A stretch of DNA of 29,658 bases from JAKEGK01 sp036507695 (GTDB lineage Bacteria > Pseudomonadota > Gammaproteobacteria > SZUA-152), in NCBI GenBank assembly GCA_036507695.1, contig DATCIR010000138.1, positions 1 through 29,658 on the forward strand, in the 5' to 3' direction. Below, in pieces: positions 23,710 to 29,658 of this stretch (position 1 is its first letter; each line of letters begins with the position of its first letter). The notes under the pieces are model-generated. The model saw nothing but the letters and a program-made list of their open reading frames with translations, had not been told where the DNA came from and did no database searches. A program made the translations under genes and the position numbers.

Positions 23710-24237
23710 ATGATGAAAAAATTAGTAGGTTTTTTAACGTTAATGTTGCTGATTCCGGCACTACCGCTGTCGCTGGCGGCCGAAAACAGCCCGTCCAACC
23801 TGGATGACAAAATCCAGAACCTGAAAAAGGAGGTCATGAAGTTGAATCGCGACCTGTTTATCCTGGAAGAGGAATTGTTATTTCCCACCAGCACCCAGAT
23901 TGCGGTTTTTCTGTCCACGGATGTGGGGAATTACTTTCGGTTGGATTCGGTTCAACTTAAAATCGACGACAAAGTGGTCGCCAATTATCTCTATACCAAT
24001 CAGGAACGGGACGCCCTGTCGCGGGGTGGCGTGCAACGGCTGTATATCGGTAACGTCAAGAAGGGAAAACGCGAAATAGTCGCCGTCTTCAACGGCCCCG
24101 GGCCCAATGGCCGCGATTACAAGCGGGCAACCACCCATGTGTTTGAAAAGGGCTCGGGCACCAAATACATTGAACTTAAAATCACCGACGTTTCTCAAAA
24201 ACTCCAGCCGGAATTTATCGTCAAGGAATGGGAGTAG
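23710..24237 (+). CDS. Exported coiled-coil protein of unknown function
   Basis: This encodes a 175-residue protein with a clear Sec signal (MMKKLVGFLTLMLLIPALPLSLAA, cleavage near residue 24). A short coiled coil follows at about 31-52 (LDDKIQNLKKEVMKLNRDLF), then a beta-rich domain (QIAVFLSTDVGNYFRLDSVQ; YIGNVKKGKREIVAVFNGPG; KYIELKITD). There is no DNA-binding motif, although similar proteins are, from memory, sometimes mislabelled AraC regulators in databases. It starts the group of genes leading into the two TPR genes, with AAAGG upstream of the ATG. A periplasmic adaptor or scaffold role is inferred from its neighbours. Confidence 0.8.
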   Translation: MMKKLVGFLTLMLLIPALPLSLAAENSPSNLDDKIQNLKKEVMKLNRDLFILEEELLFPTSTQIAVFLSTDVGNYFRLDSVQLKIDDKVVANYLYTNQERDALSRGGVQRLYIGNVKKGKREIVAVFNGPGPNGRDYKRATTHVFEKGSGTKYIELKITDVSQKLQPEFIVKEWE

Positions 24238-24282
24238 TAGCAAGCAATATGGACGTTAGAGGCCAGGATTGTGGTGTGAATT

Positions 24283-26160
24283 GTGATAGGTAAATATCTT
24301 CCAAAAATCAGGCTCGCGGTGGCATTGTTGTGCGCCGCGCTGGCAGCACCTGTTACCGCGGCGCCCGCGGCCGGCAGTCTGGACGATAAAAAGTCCATCC
24401 TCGATTTGGATTACGGCTTTGCGCTGTATAACTTTTACCTGGAGAATTATCTCGATGCCGCCAGGGCGCTTATGGTGGCGAAAGAGTTGAACCGTTTGCC
24501 GAATCAGGCGCAAGACGCGAACATCCTGCTGGGCGGTATTTATCTGCAGTATGGATTGCACCAGGACGCGGAAAACCTGTTCAGCAACCTGATTGACGAC
24601 AAAGCGCCGCCCCAATTGCGCGATGAGATCTGGTATTCCATCGGCAAGTTGCGTTACCAGAAAGGCCTGCGCGATGACGCGATACGCGCGTTTGAACAAA
24701 TACGCGGTTCCCTCGACAAAAGACTGTACCACGAAAGCCAGCTATTACTGTCGAATATGCTGATGCAAAAGAAGGAATATGAACAGGCGGCAATCATTCT
24801 GAAAAAACTGCCCGGTGGCTCGGTTGACGCAAAATTCGCGGAATATAATCTGGGTATCGCCTTGTTCCGCGGCGGCCGGGAAATCGAAGGCGCGGAATAT
24901 CTGGCCGAAGTGGGCCGCCTGGAAAGCACGGATACTGAAATGCTGGCGTTGAAGGACAAAGCCAATCTGGCTTTGGGTTATGCGTTGCTGGGGCAGGAAG
25001 AAACCGCCAAGGCGCGCGCGTTCTTCCAGAAAGTGCGCTTGAAAGGACCATCGTCCAACAAGGCCCTGCTGGGTTTTGGCTGGTCGCACGCCGTGAAAAA
25101 AGATTATGAAACGGCGCTGGCGTCCTGGCTGGAATTGCGCTCCCGGAAAAAAACCGATTCCGCCGTTTATGAGTCCTTGCTGGCGGTGGGTTATGCGCTG
25201 GAGCAATTGCAAGCGTTTCCGCAGGCCATGCAGTCTTATTTGGAAGCCATTCAACTGTTCAAGGATGAAGTGGCGCGCTTGGACGTGGCGATTCGGGAAG
25301 TAAAAACCGGCAGGCTAATGAACTTCCTGGTGTCGCAGGCGTTGGGCGATGAACGTGGACAGTTAACGGAAGAAGGCCTGTTACGAGAGGTGCCGGAGTT
25401 CCGGTTTATTACCGGTATCGTCTCCAGCCACCGCTTCAATGAAGCGATCCGGACCTTGCGTGATTTGCGCTTGATGCGAACCAACCTGGAGTATTGGAAC
25501 ACGGCGCTGCCGGCCTATGACGACATGTTGCTGCTGCGGCGTCAGGCGTATGAAGAACGTTTGCCGCAACTGATGCCGGAACAAGGGGTCTATAAAATTG
25601 CGGCGTTCAAGGACGAAAAAAATCTCTATGAAGAAGACTACAAGCGTATCGTGCAGCAGCGCGACTTGAAAGCCGTGGCCAGCGAGAAAGAAGCAAAGTT
25701 ACTTGAGCGCTTGGATACAATAAAAGCGAATTTGCGTAATGCCGGCCGTCAAATGGATGCCACCGAGTATGGCAACCTGGAATATAAATACAATTTGTAT
25801 CGCGGTCTGATTGAATGGGATATCAGCACCACGTTTAACGAACGCATCTGGAAGCTGAAAAAAGGCCTGCGGCAACTGGATCGCGAGATTAAGAAAACAG
25901 AAGAACAACAAAGAATCATTAATACCGCGAAAACCCGCGCGCCGCGCGGATTTGAAGGCTATAACCGGCAAATCAGCGCCATGAGCAAGAAAATCAAGGC
26001 AATGCAATCGCAAATCGATAGTGTTTCTGAACAGCAGCAACAGCAGGTGCAGGATATAATCGTGGACGAATTGGCGTGGTTGCGCGACCGGTTGGCGGAA
26101 TATCTGGATCAGGCGCAATTTTCACTGGCGCGCTTGCAGGACATGGCATCTGAAAAATAA
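24283..26160 (+). CDS. Periplasmic TPR protein with C-terminal coiled coil
   Basis: This encodes a 625-residue exported protein. A signal peptide (KIRLAVALLCAALAAPVTA, cleavage near 27) is followed by many TPR-like units from about 40 to 340: YNFYLENYLDAARALMVAKE, YQKGLRDDAIRAFEQIRGSL, YALLGQEETAKARAFFQKV and SHAVKKDYETALASWLELR. The C-terminal third (about 460-610) is charged and helical with coiled-coil character (LKKGLRQLDREIKKTEEQQR; MSKKIKAMQSQIDSVSEQQQ). The start is GTG with CAGGA some distance upstream. It is followed 60 bp later by a larger TPR lipoprotein, so the two likely form a periplasmic scaffold. The partner complex is not identifiable from this window. Confidence 0.85.
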   Translation: MIGKYLPKIRLAVALLCAALAAPVTAAPAAGSLDDKKSILDLDYGFALYNFYLENYLDAARALMVAKELNRLPNQAQDANILLGGIYLQYGLHQDAENLFSNLIDDKAPPQLRDEIWYSIGKLRYQKGLRDDAIRAFEQIRGSLDKRLYHESQLLLSNMLMQKKEYEQAAIILKKLPGGSVDAKFAEYNLGIALFRGGREIEGAEYLAEVGRLESTDTEMLALKDKANLALGYALLGQEETAKARAFFQKVRLKGPSSNKALLGFGWSHAVKKDYETALASWLELRSRKKTDSAVYESLLAVGYALEQLQAFPQAMQSYLEAIQLFKDEVARLDVAIREVKTGRLMNFLVSQALGDERGQLTEEGLLREVPEFRFITGIVSSHRFNEAIRTLRDLRLMRTNLEYWNTALPAYDDMLLLRRQAYEERLPQLMPEQGVYKIAAFKDEKNLYEEDYKRIVQQRDLKAVASEKEAKLLERLDTIKANLRNAGRQMDATEYGNLEYKYNLYRGLIEWDISTTFNERIWKLKKGLRQLDREIKKTEEQQRIINTAKTRAPRGFEGYNRQISAMSKKIKAMQSQIDSVSEQQQQQVQDIIVDELAWLRDRLAEYLDQAQFSLARLQDMASEK

Positions 26161-26219
26161 TTGGCTAATCACCTACAGCATTATCTTGGATTTACAAAGG
26201 CTTTGAATTTAACAAAATT

Positions 26220-29087
26220 ATGGTTGGGATCATGCGGCAATTGAACGGCCTGAAAATATTGCGAATCAGCCTGCTATTTGGTTTAGCCATGCTGGCGATT
26301 GCCTGTTCTTCCGGTGGAAAAAAGGAAGCGGCAACGCTGGAGTCGTTGGAAAACCGCAAAGTCAAGGTAAACCCGCAGGATTTGCCCACCGCCAATAAAG
26401 TGGATGCCAAGAAACGCTACCAGGAATTCGCGGCATCCACCAGTAACCAGGAATTGCGCGCCGTGGCCATGGAGCGCCTGGCGGATATCGCGCTGGAAAC
26501 CAAGCAGCATGAAGAGTTCCGCGAAGCCGAGTTGAAAGAAGCCGAACAGCGCGCCCGTAAGGGCGGCGACGCTGTGGTTGTTGATACAAGCAAGCTGGGT
26601 GACTATACCAGTGTGGCGGATCAATACGAAAAACTGCTAAAGCGCAGTCCCGGCAGTAAGGACAATGAAAAAATACTCTATCAGTTGGCGCGGGCGTATG
26701 ATTTGAGCGGCCAGCCGGAAAAATCACTCAAGGCGCTGACCCGGCTGATGAAAGAATTTCCCGAAAACCCGCATGCGGAAGAGGTGCAGTTCCGGCGTGG
26801 CGAAATTTACTTTAGCCTGAGCGATTTTAAAAACGCCGAGCATACCTACGGATATGTGTTGAGAAACAAGGACTCGCCGTTATATGAGCGTTCACTCTAT
26901 AAACACGGCTGGTCGTTGTTCAAATTAAGCAAGCTGGAGCAATCGCGTTTTTCTTTTTACAAACTGCTGGATTTGCAATTTGGTTCCGGCCGTAGTTATG
27001 ACAGTTTCAAACGCAGTGAAAAAGAGCTGATCGACGATACCATGCGCGTGATTGGTTTGACGTTTTCCTTTGAAGACGGAGTAAACACGTTAAAGAGTTT
27101 TTCCAGGAAGTATGGCGCGCGGCACTATGAGCCGCAGATTTATAAGGAACTGGGCGGCCAATATATCCGCCAGGAGCGTTTTGCCGACGCGGCGAATGTT
27201 TACGCGTCTTATGCGGAAGTTTATCCCAACAGCCGCGAGGCGCCGCTGTTCCTGGTTGAAGTGATCAAGATCTATGAAAAAGGCGGATTTCCTCAGCAAT
27301 TGTCCGCCGCTAAAGCGGACCTGGTAACCCGGTACGCCATTAGTAAGCCTTACTGGAGCCGGCATGACCGGCAACTGCTGGAAGATGTTTCGCCTTACAT
27401 CAAGAGTAACCTGGATGAACTGGCCCGGCACTACCACGCCCAGGCGCAGAAATCCAAGAAGACCAGTGATTACCGGGTGGCCGCCCACTGGTATCGCGAA
27501 TACGTCACATCGTTTCCGGCCGATGCGAAAACACCGCAGATGAATTTCCTGCTCGCGGAAAACCTCATGGAAACCGGTGACTATCTTGCCGCCGCCACTG
27601 AATATGAACGCACCGCCTATAGTTACGCGGCGCATAAACAGAGCGCGGAAGCCGGTTATGCGGCGTTGCTGGCCCATCAAAAGATATTGGGCACCTTGAA
27701 AGGCAATCAACATACCGCAAAGCGGCATGAAACCGTCGACAGTGCGTTGCGCTTTGCCAAGTCGTTTCCCGGGGACAAACGCACCACCGCCGTTATGCTC
27801 AAGGCGGCGGAAGAGTTGCTGGAACTGAAGCGCGGAGGAGAAGCATCGCCGGTCGCGCAACAAGTTATCGAATTGGAAAAAAGTAAAAAGAAACCGGACC
27901 AGCAACTGGCGGCGTCCGCCTGGGCTATTGTCGCGACAGCGGAATTTGCATTGGGCAACTACGCGAATGCGGAACAGGCCAGCCTGGCGCGGTTGCGCAT
28001 GAAACTGCCGGACGACAAAGAGCGGCAAACCCATGTCGAGCGTCTGGCCGCGGCGATTTACAAACAGGGCGAACTGGCCAAGGCGCAGGGCCAACACGCG
28101 CAAGCCGCGGATTATTTCTTACGGATCGGCCAAGTCGCCCCAACCGCGAGTATTCGCCCCAACGCGGAATATGACGCCGCGGCGGTATATGCCGAAGCCG
28201 GAAATTGGCCAGCGGCCATTGGGGTGTTGACCGGATTTATCCGCAATTATCCTGATCACAAATTTGTGCCAGGCGTAACGGAAAAACTCGCGTTTGCCTA
28301 TGAACAGAGTAACGACTGGTCCGCGGCCGCGGTGACCTATGACAAGATTTACGGCAGCGAACAGAATCCGGAACGCAAGAAAGCCATGTTATGGCAGATG
28401 GCGGAATTCTATGAAAAATCCAATGATCCCAATAATGCGCTGCGCATCTATGAGCGCTATGTGAAGGAATTTCCCGAGCCCATGGATCAAGCGACCGAAG
28501 CGCGGCAGAAAGTTGCGGATATTTACAAGACCCAGAACAATCATGAGCAACGCCGGTATTGGATGACGGAGATTATCGCGGCCAACGAGCGTGGAAAACC
28601 GACGGAACGCACCCAGTTTCTAGCGGCCAAGGCCTCCCTGGAATTGGCGGAACCGGTATTTCAAAGTTACCGTAACATTCATTTGGTGCAGCCGTTGAAA
28701 AAAAACCTGCAAAAGAAAAAGACCGCCATGAAGGATGTTATCGATGCCTACACCAAGGCGGCGAACTATGGCGTGGCCGAAGTCACCACCGCGTCCACGT
28801 ATCGTATCGCGGAAATCTATAATGATTTCAGCCGCGGCTTGTTTGCGTCAGAACGGCCCAAGGGATTATCCACCACTGAACTGGAGCAATACGATTTGCT
28901 GCTGGAAGAGCAAGCCTATCCCTTTGAAGAAAAAGCCATTGAAATACATGAGGCCAACGCTGACCGGGTAAAAACCGGTGTGTATGATGAATGGGTCAAG
29001 AAAAGCCTGATAGAGCTGCGTAAATTGCGGCCCGTGCGCTATGCTAAGTTAGAGCGCAGTGAATTATTTGACGTGGCAATTGAGTAA
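26220..29087 (+). CDS. Large TPR-repeat lipoprotein
   Basis: This encodes a 955-residue lipoprotein with lipobox LAIAC and the lipidated cysteine at residue 29. TPR-like repeats run through most of the length, for example YQLARAYDLSGQPEKSLKALTRL, FRRGEIYFSLSDFKNAEHTYGYVL, YIRQERFADAANVYASYAEVYP, YAEAGNWPAAIGVLTGFIRNYP and MAEFYEKSNDPNNALRIYERYVKEFP. A short region near 100-120 is rich in Glu, Lys and Arg. Its length and outer-membrane anchoring suggest a scaffold spanning part of the periplasm, comparable in design to TPR lipoproteins of gliding and TonB-linked machines. ATG 26232 (MRQLNGL) is an alternative start; neither has a strong ribosome-binding site. Confidence 0.87.
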   Translation: MVGIMRQLNGLKILRISLLFGLAMLAIACSSGGKKEAATLESLENRKVKVNPQDLPTANKVDAKKRYQEFAASTSNQELRAVAMERLADIALETKQHEEFREAELKEAEQRARKGGDAVVVDTSKLGDYTSVADQYEKLLKRSPGSKDNEKILYQLARAYDLSGQPEKSLKALTRLMKEFPENPHAEEVQFRRGEIYFSLSDFKNAEHTYGYVLRNKDSPLYERSLYKHGWSLFKLSKLEQSRFSFYKLLDLQFGSGRSYDSFKRSEKELIDDTMRVIGLTFSFEDGVNTLKSFSRKYGARHYEPQIYKELGGQYIRQERFADAANVYASYAEVYPNSREAPLFLVEVIKIYEKGGFPQQLSAAKADLVTRYAISKPYWSRHDRQLLEDVSPYIKSNLDELARHYHAQAQKSKKTSDYRVAAHWYREYVTSFPADAKTPQMNFLLAENLMETGDYLAAATEYERTAYSYAAHKQSAEAGYAALLAHQKILGTLKGNQHTAKRHETVDSALRFAKSFPGDKRTTAVMLKAAEELLELKRGGEASPVAQQVIELEKSKKKPDQQLAASAWAIVATAEFALGNYANAEQASLARLRMKLPDDKERQTHVERLAAAIYKQGELAKAQGQHAQAADYFLRIGQVAPTASIRPNAEYDAAAVYAEAGNWPAAIGVLTGFIRNYPDHKFVPGVTEKLAFAYEQSNDWSAAAVTYDKIYGSEQNPERKKAMLWQMAEFYEKSNDPNNALRIYERYVKEFPEPMDQATEARQKVADIYKTQNNHEQRRYWMTEIIAANERGKPTERTQFLAAKASLELAEPVFQSYRNIHLVQPLKKNLQKKKTAMKDVIDAYTKAANYGVAEVTTASTYRIAEIYNDFSRGLFASERPKGLSTTELEQYDLLLEEQAYPFEEKAIEIHEANADRVKTGVYDEWVKKSLIELRKLRPVRYAKLERSELFDVAIE

Positions 29088-29110
29088 CTGATGTTGGGCG
29101 GATTGGGAGT

Positions 29111-29169
29111 AAAGTTATGAACACAATAGTCATGAATGCAAAAGTTATAAACACTAAAGTTATAAACAC
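29111..29169 (+). repeat. Triple 14-bp direct repeat at a gene start
   Basis: AAAGTTATGAACAC at 29111-29124 recurs as AAAGTTATAAACAC at 29141-29154 and 29156-29169, the last two only one base apart. It covers the ribosome-binding site and the first codons of the small exported protein gene. It may arise from slippage or be a regulatory array. Confidence 0.7.
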
Positions 29170-29473
29170 GGTGAAAATTGTGACGCTCAAACAGCTGGCG
29201 GCAATGACCGGCTGGCTTGTGGTATTGCTGGCTCTGATGCAACCGGCAGTAACCCTCGCGGCGCCGGCCGAAGACCGCTTGAAACTCGATGAGACCAGCA
29301 TCCAAGGCGCCAGCGAATTGCCAAAAGTGCTTTACATCGTGCCCTGGAAAAAAGCGGATGTCGGCGATAAGCCCGTGCAAGTCAACCGTATCGTTGATGA
29401 AGTGCTGTCCCCGGTGGACCGTGATGTCTTAAACCGCGAAATCCGGTTCTACGAACAATCTCAGGCGCAGTAG
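29117..29473 (+). CDS. Small exported protein with repeat-bearing 5' end
   Basis: This encodes a 118-residue protein with one hydrophobic signal segment (GWLVVLLALMQPAVTLAA, about 33-50) and a short mature domain (KLDETSIQGASELPKVLYIVPWKKADVGD...). The family is not identified. From memory, similar 'SELPKVLYIVPWK' proteins occur next to TolQ/ExbB-type genes in Gammaproteobacteria; I cannot verify this. The first 18 codons are built from three copies of AAAGTTATRAACAC (29111-29124, 29141-29154 and 29156-29169), giving an odd N-terminus MNTIVMNAKVINTKVINTV. ATG 29117 has GGGAG upstream, but GTG 29171 or 29180 would give a more ordinary signal peptide. Confidence 0.7.
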   Translation: MNTIVMNAKVINTKVINTVKIVTLKQLAAMTGWLVVLLALMQPAVTLAAPAEDRLKLDETSIQGASELPKVLYIVPWKKADVGDKPVQVNRIVDEVLSPVDRDVLNREIRFYEQSQAQ

Positions 29474-29495
29474 TAGTTACCCCCTCCCTCTAATC

Positions 29496-29658
29496 ATCCT
29501 CGTTCCCACGCTCTGCGACTGTGAAAGTATTCTGAAATACAACAAAAAACCCTCATCCGTAGCTTGCGGTGAGCGCTGCGAACCGCAACATTCGAGCGGT
29601 TGCGGTGCCCGCTATGGTTCGCTTCGTGCCTCAGCGGCACCCTACTATATCCTCGTTC
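29496..29658 (+). repeat. Repeat-like non-coding DNA at the window end
   Basis: ATCCTCGTTC occurs at 29496-29505 and again at 29649-29658. The first copy continues as CCACGCTCTGCG, a phrase common in short intergenic repeats of environmental Gammaproteobacteria (from memory). Between the copies lie the inverted pair ACCGCAA / TTGCGGT (near 29580-29606) and a GC-rich segment ending GCGGCACCCTAC, typical of another dispersed repeat type. This suggests nested repeats; the true boundary is outside the window. Confidence 0.5.

Noticed and set aside
27090..28103. 337-codon minus-strand open frame
   Set aside because: It lies wholly inside the TPR lipoprotein gene on the other strand; composition is typical of an antisense frame.
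1..29658. tRNA, rRNA, CRISPR array, phage or IS transposase genes
   Set aside because: I looked for T-loop sequences, regularly spaced repeats and transposase or integrase motifs on both strands and found none.

Overview
The window looks like chromosomal DNA of a gammaproteobacterium, probably an environmental lineage without a close model relative. The evidence is the lgt-thyA-folA order, a ZapE-type ATPase, an RlmI-type methyltransferase, a glycine-cleavage operon behind a tandem glycine riboswitch, a split glycine decarboxylase (gcvPA/gcvPB), and many lipoproteins and outer-membrane barrels with a C-terminal aromatic residue. Base composition looks even and moderately GC-rich. I see no tRNA, rRNA, CRISPR array, transposase or phage gene. 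Species cannot be named from sequence alone.

Layout. 1-171: one copy of a roughly 171 bp dispersed repeat. 263-3272: a small lipoprotein (-), zapE (+), a cytoplasmic TPR protein (+) and a small secreted two-cysteine protein (+). 3346-5478 (-): lgt-thyA-folA, linking lipoprotein maturation with dTMP/folate metabolism. 5658-9084: rlmI (-) and a DUF255/YyaL-type thioredoxin-fold protein (+), divergent. 9236-10673 (-): a PfkB-family kinase and dgkA. 10711-15685 (-): gcvT-gcvH-gcvPA-tpx-gcvPB, transcribed from a leader with a candidate sigma-70 promoter, two glycine aptamers and an intrinsic terminator directly after aptamer II. A thiol peroxidase gene lies between the two halves of glycine decarboxylase.

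16668-29473 (+): about 13 kb in which every gene product carries a signal peptide or lipobox. In order: a diheme c-type lipoprotein resembling hydrazine-synthase-alpha-like (HzsA-like) proteins, an SH3 plus beta-barrel protein, a second barrel, the second copy of the dispersed repeat, a TlpA-like thioredoxin, a DUF4266-type mini-lipoprotein ending GGGCGCN, a DUF3570-type barrel, a coiled-coil periplasmic protein, a 625-aa periplasmic TPR protein, a 955-aa TPR lipoprotein and a small exported protein. Proteins are thus predicted at the outer membrane and in the periplasm, but no inner-membrane motor is inside the window. My main hypothesis is that this is the periplasmic and outer-membrane part of a multi-protein envelope machine, perhaps TolQR/ExbBD-energised and perhaps distantly like the Myxococcus Glt/Agl apparatus, joined to a redox module (diheme lipoprotein, TlpA, DUF4266/DUF3570). 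The window ends in repeat-like DNA just after the last gene, so the expected motor genes cannot be checked here.
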